Assembly: GCA_963677015.1 (NCBI GenBank)
Contig: OY781533.1
Coordinates: 2,418,001-2,482,000, forward strand
Reading direction: 5' to 3'
DNA: 64,000 bases
Source: G963556115 sp963677015
GTDB lineage: Bacteria > Planctomycetota > SZUA-567
In this document: piece after piece, positions 45,267 through 55,130 of the stretch
Layout of the letters: the number at the start of each line of letters is the position of its first letter
How positions within the stretch are numbered: position 1 is the first letter of the stretch
The notes under the pieces: generated by a model
Database searches by the model: none
Seen by the model: the letters and a program-made list of their open reading frames with translations, nothing else
Told to the model about the DNA's origin: nothing
Position numbers and translations under genes: made by a program

Positions 45267-48200
45267 TCAGACTAACTGCGATACCGCATAACTGCCGGAA
45301 TTGCCATTTTTTGAGCGAGCCTCTTTTGCAAACCGGTTTACGCTGTCATTAAGACCATCCTTATCCACCTTGACAACATATTCATTGAATCCTAAACGCA
45401 GCCCTCTGTCTCGGCTCTGGTCATCCTGAAGTGCAGTGAGAGCAATAACCGGAATGCCGCATAAATTCGGATCACTCCGAATTTCTTTTATTAATTCAAA
45501 ACCATCCATATTCGGCATCTCAATATCAGAGACCACCAGATCAAAGTGTTTTGAGGTATCCCGAAGCGCAGCCAGTGCTTCGACACCGTCCCCGACCAGA
45601 GTCAGCTCCCGCCCTGGTGCTGCCAGATATGTCGCATTCAACCGGCGGTAAAACAAACTGTCTTCAACAATAAGAATCTGAGCAGATTCGCGGTAGGATC
45701 TATCTGTTCTGTCAAAGTGATCGGGATCATCGCTCTCAAATAATGAATACAAATCCAATAGCATTACCAGATTACCATTATGCATAAACGTTCCGATAAT
45801 CCCTTTTTCATGAGTTATTTTTTCATCAAACTTCCCCGAGACATCGCAGACCGTAATATCTGAATTTGTAATAACCCCGATAGGAAATTTAACTCTTGAA
45901 GGAATAATCAGATTATAAGTATCCAGACTCTGTGAGATCGGAGTTACAGGCAGATGCTTGTCCAGATATAGCAATGGTATCGTATTATCCTTCATCGGAT
46001 AATATTTACGGTTACCGACTTTCTTAATATCATTGCTGCTGATCTTTTCCACCAGCGATACCAGTTCCAGCGGCACGGCAAAATACTCATTATTTGAATA
46101 ATTAAAAATAATCATACTCTGCATATCCGCTCTTTTACCAACACTCAAGGCCGGAGCGGAAACAGACTCAACCGGTCCCTGAGAAATAAAGGTCATATTC
46201 ATGCGCTCGACAATACCATTAGTATCTATCAGCATTACAACCCTGCCGTCACCCAGTACCGTATGACCGGAGAATACATTGGCACTTTCTACGAGTTTTG
46301 GCATTTCCCGCACCACCGCCTCTTCAATACCGATAATTTTATCAACCATTATTCCAAAATAATTATGCCGGTGCTGCAATACAATCAGCGTTTGATTATC
46401 AGTAAAGAAAGAAGAAACTGAACCGGAATTTGTCACCTCCTTAGCAGTAGAGTCACCACCGGTATTCAATTCAAGTATGTCCCGTAAATTCAAGATCGGC
46501 AGGATCAGTTCCCGGTGCTGAAAAACCTTTTTTCCCTGTAAGATCTTTATTTTTTCCTGAGTATCTTTCTGTGAGACGGTAATCAGTTCGTTTACTGCAC
46601 TCTGAGGAATACAGAAAGGCAAGCCGTCAACACTGACAACAAGAGCGGATATCAGTGAAGAGGTTACCATCGCTTTGGTCAGCGGAAGCCTTGCCTGCAT
46701 CTTTGTTCCATATCCCAGGTCACTGCTGCAGTCAACGACACCGCCAATCTTTTCAATATTGGTACGGACCACATCCATTCCGACCCCTCTGCCGGAAATT
46801 TCACTCAACTTCTGCGCCGTAGAAAATCCCGGCTCAAAAATCAGCATTATCGCATCCTGATCAGAAAGACTTTTGAGCTGCGTCTGATTTATCAACCCTC
46901 TATCTAGGGCAATCTTCTTAATCTTTTCAGGATCAATCCCCCTGCCGTCATCTTCTACAGAAATAATAATTTCACCGCTCTCCTGATAGGCCTTGAGCGT
47001 AATACTGGCAATGGGATTTTTCATGGTTTGAGCCCGCTCTTCAGTCGTCTCAATTCCATGATCAATAGAATTCCTGATCATGTGGTTCAGCGGATCGACA
47101 AAAGCTTCAAGAATTGTGCGGTCGAGTTCCAGATCACCGCCCTGCTGTTTAAAATCAATTTTTTTACCCAGCTTCTTACTTAAATCACGCACCACCCGTT
47201 TAAAACGATCAAAGATGCTGCCAACAGACAGCATCCTGGTCTGTACCACATTTTTATGAACCTCGGTTATAGCCTGAGAAAGTGTTGAAAACGCCGGATC
47301 ATCAGAAAAATCATAGCGGGTAAGAAGCTGATTCCTGCTCATCACCATATTTCCTGTAAACCTTAACAGCTCATCAAGAAGATGGGCGTTAATTTTAATC
47401 ATTTGAGATTCTTCTTTAACGACCTTCTTCTTCTTATTATCACCATCTTTGTTTACTCGTTTTGGCGCTGCTTTAGCAACACTATTTCCGGCACCGGCCG
47501 CTTCATTCTTTGCCGTATTATCATTATCAGAAACTTTACTTACAACCACAGGTACAGTATTTGAATCCGCAGTTAACCATTCCTCTATCTTCGCTTTTGG
47601 CACTTCGGTAATTTCAGCAACATCAGAACCTACAGCATCAATGAGCAATTCACTGTCAAGAACCGAACCAAAAAGAAGATACCCCTTTTCAGAAGTTGCG
47701 ATTACCACTCCAATGTCATCTGCATCTTCAAGAAATTTACGGGTATTTTCACTACCAGAACCGGTACAGACAAGATACAAGAACAAATTTGACTTTATAC
47801 CATCATTAATCTTTGAAATTATATCAGTTGTTTTAGGCAGGCTGTTAAGCACTTGACATAACTCGGTATTGCCCAGTTGACATCCACAAGTGTGGCTCTC
47901 TTCTGCTTTATCCTGCCCGGCACTAAGAATACTATTAAGCTTTTCGACGGCTTCTGTTATATCATAACTCTCACCAAGATCTGTCATACTCAACATCTCT
48001 GATAAAGCATCAACCATTGACAACAGAGCATCTACTGTATCCGGATCAGCCTCTCTGGCTCCAGTTCTTATCTGATCAAGCAGTGTTTCCCCCAGATGGC
48101 TTAAAGACAGAATATTTTTTAAATTCAAATAACCACTGCTGCCTTTCATCGAGTGAATAGCCCGAAACATTTTATTGATTATTTCTGAATCAGCGCCATC

Positions 48201-48296
48201 CTCTTCAAGCGCCAGCAGATCATGTTCAACCTCAACAATATTCTGCTTACTTTCAAGAATAAACTCCTCTAGAATTTCCTTATCTTCTTCACCCAT
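45267..48296 (-). CDS. cheA: CheA histidine kinase with two CheW-like domains and a C-terminal receiver
   Basis: 1009 residues from ATG at 48296, which follows GGAG; the frame is open 36 bases further upstream. Order of domains: Hpt with phospho-His in FRAIHSMKGSSGYL (H48), a divergent middle domain (about 150-250), a dimerisation helix pair (INAHLLDELLRFTGNMVMS), an ATPase domain with NSIDHGIE, DDGRGID and GRGVGMDVV, two CheW-like domains, and a receiver (about 875-990) with VSDIEMPNMDG. The built-in receiver may act as phosphate sink or output. No separate cheY, cheB or cheR is in the window. Confidence 0.94.
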   Translation of the reverse strand: MGEEDKEILEEFILESKQNIVEVEHDLLALEEDGADSEIINKMFRAIHSMKGSSGYLNLKNILSLSHLGETLLDQIRTGAREADPDTVDALLSMVDALSEMLSMTDLGESYDITEAVEKLNSILSAGQDKAEESHTCGCQLGNTELCQVLNSLPKTTDIISKINDGIKSNLFLYLVCTGSGSENTRKFLEDADDIGVVIATSEKGYLLFGSVLDSELLIDAVGSDVAEITEVPKAKIEEWLTADSNTVPVVVSKVSDNDNTAKNEAAGAGNSVAKAAPKRVNKDGDNKKKKVVKEESQMIKINAHLLDELLRFTGNMVMSRNQLLTRYDFSDDPAFSTLSQAITEVHKNVVQTRMLSVGSIFDRFKRVVRDLSKKLGKKIDFKQQGGDLELDRTILEAFVDPLNHMIRNSIDHGIETTEERAQTMKNPIASITLKAYQESGEIIISVEDDGRGIDPEKIKKIALDRGLINQTQLKSLSDQDAIMLIFEPGFSTAQKLSEISGRGVGMDVVRTNIEKIGGVVDCSSDLGYGTKMQARLPLTKAMVTSSLISALVVSVDGLPFCIPQSAVNELITVSQKDTQEKIKILQGKKVFQHRELILPILNLRDILELNTGGDSTAKEVTNSGSVSSFFTDNQTLIVLQHRHNYFGIMVDKIIGIEEAVVREMPKLVESANVFSGHTVLGDGRVVMLIDTNGIVERMNMTFISQGPVESVSAPALSVGKRADMQSMIIFNYSNNEYFAVPLELVSLVEKISSNDIKKVGNRKYYPMKDNTIPLLYLDKHLPVTPISQSLDTYNLIIPSRVKFPIGVITNSDITVCDVSGKFDEKITHEKGIIGTFMHNGNLVMLLDLYSLFESDDPDHFDRTDRSYRESAQILIVEDSLFYRRLNATYLAAPGRELTLVGDGVEALAALRDTSKHFDLVVSDIEMPNMDGFELIKEIRSDPNLCGIPVIALTALQDDQSRDRGLRLGFNEYVVKVDKDGLNDSVNRFAKEARSKNGNSGSYAVSQLV

Positions 48297-48592
48297 ACAC
48301 AATTCTCCAAACCGTACCAAGAGAAATATCACATTACACTGAACATGACCGGATTTGAGCCATAATTCATAAATTTATAGACCATGACACCAAACTTTTA
48401 TAATGGCACAACTATTTCAATAACATGAACAATATAATAAATTGTAAAAATGATACCTGATTACGTAAGCTGCAAATGTTCCCTTACACAAATCAGCAAA
48501 CAAGCGGCACTCATTTTTTGTAATAAAAATTTACACAAACACATTCGAATAATTCTATATAATTTTTCAAATTTTATCAAATAAAAAAATAT
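48297..48592 (-). other. Spacer upstream of cheA
   Basis: About 300 AT-rich bases that must hold the promoter of the che operon. I could not settle on convincing -35/-10 elements. No gene is visible. Confidence 0.4.
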
Positions 48593-48640
48593 ACAAAAAC
48601 GAAACAAGCACCGTTATGTAACATAACAGTGCTTGTTTCG
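48593..48640 (-). terminator. Strong terminator after the four-helix-bundle gene
   Basis: A 19-base stem with one T-G pair around a three-base loop, then TTTTTG on the minus strand. It lies 34 bases after the stop of the 48675-49085 gene and separates it from cheA. Confidence 0.93.
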
Positions 48641-48674
48641 TAGATAATTTCGATAATAGTAAATTTATTAACTT

Positions 48675-49085
48675 TTATGAAAACTTCTTTATTGCCTTCA
48701 TATCATTCTGAATATTCAAAATCATTTCGCGTAACTGATCAGAAAAAATAAACGCCGAGAATATATTCCCGACCAACTCTGAGGTAATCTCACTTTTGAT
48801 ACCGAAAGTAATATTTTCATATAACTTATATAACTTTTCATCAACTTCACGGGATTTAATTAAAATCAAGCCATAGAACCGCATCTGGTCATATAAACTT
48901 GTAGCAACTATACTTTTGGAAATATAAACCGGTATTATACCGACCAGCTTCTTACATTCCTGCAACTCAGTTTTATCCAGATATGCTGACTTATCCAGAA
49001 TATTCAGTATATTCAAAAACTGCTTAGACAATTCACAGGACTTTATCCATAGTTCGTCTTTTCGCAACACATCAAAGCTATCCAT
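48675..49085 (-). CDS. Small helical protein, possibly of the four-helix-bundle (rRNA intervening sequence type) family
   Basis: 136 residues, nearly all predicted helix, no membrane segment. The opening DELWIKSCELSKQFLNIL and the middle KKLVGIIPVYISKSIVA are spaced like the first two helices of the four-helix bundle family first noticed in 23S rRNA intervening sequences, but the resemblance is weak. AGGAGGC lies before the ATG. It is a single-gene unit with its own terminator. Function unknown. Confidence 0.5.
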   Translation of the reverse strand: MDSFDVLRKDELWIKSCELSKQFLNILNILDKSAYLDKTELQECKKLVGIIPVYISKSIVATSLYDQMRFYGLILIKSREVDEKLYKLYENITFGIKSEITSELVGNIFSAFIFSDQLREMILNIQNDMKAIKKFS

Positions 49086-49570
49086 TCAGCCTCCTTCTGA
49101 TAGTTTCATACCGTCTTTTACTATGAATATCGACAAGCTGACCAAATAAACCTACATTATTTCCAACATATTTAACACCAAATTGTATTATTATAAAGAA
49201 GAAACTCGAAGCAGATTACATAAATGAAACAATTAATAAAAGTTCAACACGACCTCAATGTATTATACGTAAGCGTATTACAAGTAAAAAAACAAATAGC
49301 CCATGAATACTCCGCTATATTTTGTTACAACTAAATTTGACGTATTGATTGTAAAAGCATATTTACACCTTCCCCCTTAGCTTATGATTCAAACATATCT
49401 GCTATAACAGAATTACAAGTGGAATAACCGATTCTGATATTTCCAACCTGAGTTTCAATTATACCTGCATTATCATAGTAAATACTCAACATAATCCAAT
49501 CCTGCAATCAAGTACCTGACTGCAGGATTAGAGTATTAGACATCGACTGCTGAGCAAGATAAATTGTTAC
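49086..49570. other. Intergenic region, no gene seen
   Basis: An AT-rich spacer. The only structure I see is a hairpin at 49498-49529 (AATCCTGCA arms extended by TCA/TGA), 41 bases after the FucI-like gene on the minus strand. It lacks a T-run and may be its 3' end structure. Confidence 0.45.
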
Positions 49571-50980
49571 CTACTGATGCCGGTAAACCTCCCAACCCAG
49601 ATAATTCTCCATCGCCTCTTTCAAAATATCCGCAACCCGTGAACGATTCATAGCCACATGGTGTTCATACCCGTTTTTGCATAAATAATCCAAAAGTTTC
49701 TGCAGGTTCTCAATTTTAGCAACCGCTGGCGAGCCGATAGTATCCACCTTGTCATCAGTAAATATTCCCTCACCCACATAAGCTTTTACCTTTCCCTTGA
49801 ACTCATCTGTAGAGATCTTGGCAAAAGTCATATCCTTTGCCGCCGCGACACAGCCTTTACAGGCTCCGAAACAATTTTCATACCCGAGACTTGCCCCAAG
49901 AATATCCAGACTTCCAATCTCAATATCAGTACCAAAGAAACTCTTCGGATAATTTGAACAATGAAAGAGTACACACTTGTCACGGTCAGCACCATAACTG
50001 TTATTCCAGTCGAGATAACCGGAAGGCTCCTTTGAAGCCAGACTTAGAGCATACATACTTATAGCTCCGGTTACATCGGTTTCACATGATAACGGTCTTC
50101 CTTTCTCACCGCTCATACTCATCGGCAGACATGCAGCACAGTGGTAGATATTTTCGATTGAATCCCAGCACTGTACTGTACCGGCGACACAGCCATTTTC
50201 GTCCATAAACTTCTCAATTGCCAAGGATAATTTTGCGGATTTCACGACAGATTCATCTTTGATGCCCTCGGCGATTCTTCCATAATTTCGGATTTCTGCC
50301 AAACGTTCTGCAGCATCAGCATCCTTAAATGTGTCACAACGGGCAATCAGTGACGCCATATCAACAGGTACAACTGTAATACCCGATTTCTGCAGCAATT
50401 TTTCAGAATAACGTACCGTATTGAAAGCCGCAGGTCTCGTACCGAACTGAGCAATCCTGGCTCCCTTTAAACCGGTAACAACATCACACACACCCGAAAA
50501 ACGCTGAAGATCTGCGGTAAAACTCTCACTGTCAATACTACTTGTATGCTGTGTCGTATTGGTAAAACGAATACCGTACTGGTAAAGATTGGCACATATT
50601 GAAAGTTTACCGCAAAAAGCATCACGCCGATTTGCTAGATCCATATGCTCAATATCATCATCACAAGCATGTATAAGCACCGGAACCTCAAGTTCAGCCA
50701 TACTTATTGAAGTAACGGTGGCAATCTCATCCCCGAAATTCGGTGCCGTTACAATTATTCCCTTGATCTCACTCTTATTCTCATAGAACAGCTTAGCACA
50801 CTTCTGAGCATCATCAAAGGTCTCTACGGTACCGCCCGTGCGCGTTTCACTCTCCCTGAGAATTACATATTCATACCCCAATCCATCCAGTTTTGCCATC
50901 AGATCCTTACGCCCCTGCTCAGCAAGTGCAGGATTAAAAAAACCTCTGGTCGTTACAATCAAGCCGAATTTAGTCTTCAT
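49571..50980 (-). CDS. L-fucose/L-arabinose isomerase-like protein
   Basis: 469 residues from ATG at 50980, with TAGGAA nine bases ahead; an ATG at 50998 lacks a ribosome site. The N-terminal two-thirds match the FucI/AraA fold (EIKGIIVTAPNFGDE, VPVLIHACDDDIEHMDLANR, GARIAQFGTRPAAFNTVRYS). Such enzymes convert aldoses to ketoses with a divalent metal. It is shorter than classical FucI (about 590), closer to the unassigned FucI-like group. It sits downstream of an RpiR regulator and probably acts in the same sugar pathway as the following locus. Confidence 0.75.
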   Translation of the reverse strand: MKTKFGLIVTTRGFFNPALAEQGRKDLMAKLDGLGYEYVILRESETRTGGTVETFDDAQKCAKLFYENKSEIKGIIVTAPNFGDEIATVTSISMAELEVPVLIHACDDDIEHMDLANRRDAFCGKLSICANLYQYGIRFTNTTQHTSSIDSESFTADLQRFSGVCDVVTGLKGARIAQFGTRPAAFNTVRYSEKLLQKSGITVVPVDMASLIARCDTFKDADAAERLAEIRNYGRIAEGIKDESVVKSAKLSLAIEKFMDENGCVAGTVQCWDSIENIYHCAACLPMSMSGEKGRPLSCETDVTGAISMYALSLASKEPSGYLDWNNSYGADRDKCVLFHCSNYPKSFFGTDIEIGSLDILGASLGYENCFGACKGCVAAAKDMTFAKISTDEFKGKVKAYVGEGIFTDDKVDTIGSPAVAKIENLQKLLDYLCKNGYEHHVAMNRSRVADILKEAMENYLGWEVYRHQ

Positions 50981-51260
50981 AATAAATTTCCTATTCAAAC
51001 ACTTCTCACAACACTATAAATTTAACAAACACAAAAAACTTCATTATAAACTGCTAATAACCGCAGTTAACACTTCTATTAACCCAAGCAACAACTGCAA
51101 TTTCACGCTTTTATATATTATAAAATCCCGATATGACAAACACTGCTGCAGACAGCGGCAACAAGCTACTTGGTAATAGCGACAAAACACCCCATACCGA
51201 CGCAAGATAACTTTCACGCCAGCTGAGAGCTCACTAACTATTAATTACAGGATTCTGTAT

Positions 51261-52124
51261 TCAGGCTTTATTAGGTTTGACCGCAGTATTGGAATTCGTC
51301 AGAATTTCCACATTATGATGCCCCAGTATTTTAAGGGTACAGATATACAGTATTTCAATGATAAAAAACTGGGTTATACGTTTTGAAATTACCTCGCCGT
51401 TGGTATCGGTTGTAAACGAATAGCCCTGCAGAATAATATCAGCTTCCAGAGCCAGAGGAGAGGTCTCATAATTGGTGATAACAATCATAGGTATCCGGTA
51501 TTTTTTAGCCGCTTTCGCCAGATTGAGCAGCGATTTGGTCAATCCGGAATGAGATATAATAATAAGTACATCCGTATCCGGATTCATCTGAGAACAGAGA
51601 ATAAGCTGCATATCAATGTCGGTTGAGGTAAAACACTGCAAACCAATACGAACGAATTTGTGGTACGCGGCATCAGCGGTTACAGCACCGTCACCAACCC
51701 CGGCAACCAGAATTTTATTTGCTCCGGCGATTATTTCAGCGGCATTATTGATCTTGTCCAGCTCCAGAAAGTTATAGGTATCCTCCAGAGATTGCACGGT
51801 AGTTTCATAAACCTTTTTGATTATAGATTCCACCGGATCTTCCAGTTTCATATCATCATACTGCAGCACCGGTGGATTATTAATATAATCCGCAAACTTA
51901 CGCCGCATATCCAGATAACCGTCATACCCGAGTTTTTTTGCAAAGCGCACCACAGTCGCTTCACTGCATTCTGCCTCGGCAGCGAGATTTTTTATAGTTG
52001 TAGCCGGAACAGCCAGAGTACCATTCATAAGAATATCAGCAATCCTTTTCTCACTTTTATTCAATGAAATATAAATAGACTGTAACTTTAAGCAACATTC
52101 ACGCGGCATACAGTTAGTCTTCAT
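51261..52124 (-). CDS. RpiR-family transcriptional regulator
   Basis: 287 residues: an N-terminal HTH_6 domain (SLNKSEKRIADILM, TIKNLAAEAECSEATVVRFA) and a C-terminal SIS sugar-phosphate-binding domain (about 125-260; GANKILVAGVGDGAVTADAA, VLIIISHSGLTKSLLNLAKA). RpiR regulators sense phosphosugars. GGAGG precedes the ATG. It lies between the FucI-like gene and the unknown 345-residue gene, all on the same strand. Confidence 0.9.
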   Translation of the reverse strand: MKTNCMPRECCLKLQSIYISLNKSEKRIADILMNGTLAVPATTIKNLAAEAECSEATVVRFAKKLGYDGYLDMRRKFADYINNPPVLQYDDMKLEDPVESIIKKVYETTVQSLEDTYNFLELDKINNAAEIIAGANKILVAGVGDGAVTADAAYHKFVRIGLQCFTSTDIDMQLILCSQMNPDTDVLIIISHSGLTKSLLNLAKAAKKYRIPMIVITNYETSPLALEADIILQGYSFTTDTNGEVISKRITQFFIIEILYICTLKILGHHNVEILTNSNTAVKPNKA

Positions 52125-52369
52125 AGGTATAAACCTCCAGATGTAATCAAAAATCCCATATATTTAAACTGCAGCACCCCGCAGTAATATGCTAAAATAA
52201 ACGTATTATCACTATTATAAATATATTATACACTTTTTAAAGTAAATTGAAATATTATCCAAACTCCATAAATTTTCAATAGATACGCATAACATTAATA
52301 TCATTTGATAATATTTAGGCGCTACTGCTTCTGCAAAACAACTGAACCTCACTACAATATATTACTTGT

Positions 52370-53407
52370 TTACAATTCTATATTTAGCCCCAGCAGTTTT
52401 TCTGCCACCTCTTTAATTACTGCCGCACTACCGGTAAAATAATGATTTGCGATCCGGTCATAGCTGAACTTTCTGCCTGTAACCCCGCCGATAGCCAGAC
52501 AACTGCACTCATGCTCAGCAAATCCTCCCATCATGCCATCATCATTATACACATGCAGTGCAGACCCGGTTTTAGCTGCAGCTCCAGCAGGAGATTTAAA
52601 GTACTGCCCCGCCGGATCAACATGAAAGTCCCGTAACAGCAAATAATAACTATCACCAACCCTGCAGACATACCCGGATCTTCCTGTAAGCGCACTGGCA
52701 TTATACCCGACCTTATACTTACAGCAGCCGTCAATCTTCAACCGTACATAATCAGGATAAATACGCTGATACCCGAACCTGAAACGATCATAATACTCAG
52801 TAAAATCAACCGCTGAAATCACAGGAATATATAACACCCCTTCAGGATTTAGCTGAAGCAGATTCCAGGCCTCACTAACTACGTCATCATGCGTCTTTTC
52901 CCGAAGCATTATCTCATGATAATAACCGAAATGCTCTACCGGTATTTCAGGAACCGGATTCACCGCTGGCGACACCCGTCTCTGTATTTCCAGCTCCTTG
53001 CGCTGTACTGTCCGGTGCACCTGAAGTGAGACCTTCTCCTCCAGTACACAGACACCGTCTCCTTCTGTCTGCAGGGTATAAAATCCCGGATCCAGATCAT
53101 CCGGCACAGAGTAGCTCCCGTCAAAATCCTCCAAATCCGGTACATTATACTGCAACTCCGGAGCAATCCACAACCTGTCACCACCGATATTCCAGGCGCG
53201 CTCAGCCAGCATCTCAGCAAACTTCCTTCTATCACTGAACGCCGGATTTACCCACGAATAACTAGATTCAGCATCACCTCTGAACGGACCGAAAATCCTG
53301 CCGCCATAAGCCGAAACAATCAGCCTACAGTCCTCAGCGAGCCTCATGACATTATACTCAAGGTTATTTTCATCAAGCCGGGAACAGACCTGCCCGAAAG
53401 TAATCAT
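52370..53407 (-). CDS. Protein of unknown function in the sugar locus
   Basis: 345 residues, no signal peptide or membrane segment. I do not recognise a family for certain. The beginning (LIVSAYGGRIFGPF, then NIGGDRLWIAPEL) is reminiscent of galactose-mutarotase-like beta-sandwich proteins, which often accompany sugar pathways, so a mutarotase-type role is possible but unproven. GAGGGA lies before the ATG. It follows the VOC gene after 70 bases. Confidence 0.6.
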   Translation of the reverse strand: MITFGQVCSRLDENNLEYNVMRLAEDCRLIVSAYGGRIFGPFRGDAESSYSWVNPAFSDRRKFAEMLAERAWNIGGDRLWIAPELQYNVPDLEDFDGSYSVPDDLDPGFYTLQTEGDGVCVLEEKVSLQVHRTVQRKELEIQRRVSPAVNPVPEIPVEHFGYYHEIMLREKTHDDVVSEAWNLLQLNPEGVLYIPVISAVDFTEYYDRFRFGYQRIYPDYVRLKIDGCCKYKVGYNASALTGRSGYVCRVGDSYYLLLRDFHVDPAGQYFKSPAGAAAKTGSALHVYNDDGMMGGFAEHECSCLAIGGVTGRKFSYDRIANHYFTGSAAVIKEVAEKLLGLNIEL

Positions 53408-53477
53408 ATTATCCCTCTACAATCCATAAACATTGCAAGTACTTATATTGTCAATCCTAATTACCCTGATAACAGTA

Positions 53478-53987
53478 TCACTCAGCCGGGAATATCTTTT
53501 GCGGCTCATGCCGTCTTGCCGGACGCTGAATCAGTTCATAAGTTATCCCAAAATCTTTTTCCGTATCCAGATAAGCATACTTGCCATCACCGTCAAGTCC
53601 GAAGCCACTACCATCCATAACTACTCCATAGCCAGCAGATTCAGCCTTGGCAAGACAGTCTTCAATATCCTCAACAACGATCCCGAAATGCTGAAGACCA
53701 TATCCATGTTTATCGATGAAATCCTGCAGCACCGACTCACCGCTGACATGCTGAATCAGTTCCACCCGATTCGGACCAAAATATGATAACGCTATTTTCA
53801 TGGTATAATCTGCAGGATTTCCATGATAGGTCATCTTAGAGACCATAGGCGCACAATATGTATAAAAATGCCAGTTGGCGACACCAAATTTTTCATAATA
53901 ATTTTTTACAGTAAACTCCAGATCTTCAACAACAAAGCCAAGTTGAGTCACACCTTCCTCAAGAAACGGCAGTTTTCCTATATTCAT
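53478..53987 (-). CDS. VOC-superfamily protein (glyoxalase/epimerase type)
   Basis: 169 residues with two beta-alpha-beta-beta-beta modules. Likely metal ligands are the Gln in VTQLGF, the Glu in VELIQHV, the His in GLQHFGIVVED and the Glu in TYELIQ. VOC enzymes include glyoxalase I, methylmalonyl-CoA epimerase and dioxygenases. The start overlaps the dehydrogenase stop (ATGA), and AAAGGGG lies ahead, so the two genes are coupled. An epimerase or lyase step on the dehydrogenase product is plausible. Confidence 0.8.
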   Translation of the reverse strand: MNIGKLPFLEEGVTQLGFVVEDLEFTVKNYYEKFGVANWHFYTYCAPMVSKMTYHGNPADYTMKIALSYFGPNRVELIQHVSGESVLQDFIDKHGYGLQHFGIVVEDIEDCLAKAESAGYGVVMDGSGFGLDGDGKYAYLDTEKDFGITYELIQRPARRHEPQKIFPAE

Positions 53988-55036
53988 GGTTTAAATACCC
54001 CTTTCAATACCTTCCCTTCAAGAGCCAGTCTGCTTCCTTCCGCGAAATCTTCGAGACTATAACGGTGACTGACAAGTTTTTCCGCCGGAAACTGTCCGGT
54101 AGTAATCAGATTCAGTGACGCTTTAAAATGCATCGGTGAGAATGTGGTAGTACCGATTATATACAATCCCTTATAGTGGACTTTATTCATATCCATATCA
54201 ACAATGCTGTTATCCTTGGGCAACCCGCCAAACTGGATAACCTTGCCGCCCTTCTTCGCCATATCCAGACCCTGCCTGGGAGCTACCGGAGCCGGCGTAG
54301 CGGCAATAACCACATCCGCCCCTTTCCCGCCTGTCAATTCTAAAACCCTGGCAATCGGATCCTCACGCTCCGCATTTATCAGGGCATCCGCCCCAAAGTC
54401 CTCTGCAAAAGCCAGACGACTGTCATTAATATCAACTATAAATATTTTGGACGCTCCACGTAACCGCGCCAGAGCAATATGAATACAGCCGATCGGACCA
54501 CTGCCTATAATAACCACGGTATTACCCAGCGTCACTCCAGCGCGCTGCTGCGCATTGATACAGGATGAAATAGGTTCCGCCACGCTTGCCAGTACCGGAT
54601 CCACACCCTCTGAAACCGGTTCAATATTTCCACGCTGGAGGCTTTCATAGGGTATTGCCATATATTCAGCCAGCCCGCCCTGCCAGTGTTGCGCCAGTTC
54701 ACGCGGCTTCTCACAGAGTTCATACTCACCGCTGCGGCAGTAATCGCATTCACCGCAATAGACATTCGGTCCGATGGCCAGCCGTTCACCCACCTGCCAT
54801 TTACCATCATACTCACCCCCGACAGCACATACTGTTCCGCAGACCTCATGCCCTATAGTCCAGGGAAAAGTTATATTTCTATGCCCGCTGCGCAGTGTCC
54901 GCAGATCAGAGCCGCACAACCCGCAGGCTTCAACCTTTAGCAGCAGTCCCTTAGCAGGAACTTCCGGTACCGGCACATCTTCAATGGAGTAGTCCATCGG
55001 TGCTTTTATTACCATTGCTCTCATTGTCTTCTTCAT
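53984..55036 (-). CDS. Zinc-dependent alcohol (polyol/sugar) dehydrogenase
   Basis: 350 residues, medium-chain dehydrogenase family. Catalytic zinc region CGLCGSDLRTL and GHEVCGTV, structural zinc loop CGECDYCRSGEYELCE, and the NAD-binding IGSGPIGC are all intact. These enzymes oxidise sugar alcohols or threonine-like substrates. I chose ATG at 55036, with GGAGG five bases ahead. It lies 94 bases after the SAF oxidoreductase and overlaps the VOC gene. Confidence 0.92.
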   Translation of the reverse strand: MKKTMRAMVIKAPMDYSIEDVPVPEVPAKGLLLKVEACGLCGSDLRTLRSGHRNITFPWTIGHEVCGTVCAVGGEYDGKWQVGERLAIGPNVYCGECDYCRSGEYELCEKPRELAQHWQGGLAEYMAIPYESLQRGNIEPVSEGVDPVLASVAEPISSCINAQQRAGVTLGNTVVIIGSGPIGCIHIALARLRGASKIFIVDINDSRLAFAEDFGADALINAEREDPIARVLELTGGKGADVVIAATPAPVAPRQGLDMAKKGGKVIQFGGLPKDNSIVDMDMNKVHYKGLYIIGTTTFSPMHFKASLNLITTGQFPAEKLVSHRYSLEDFAEGSRLALEGKVLKGVFKP

Positions 55037-55130
55037 CCATACCTCCAAAGTTTTTACCACTGAAATCCAAGTAAATTAATTATTATAACTCCATAGTTTC
55101 AAGCTCTGCAGCCGTTACTGTGCAAACCAG

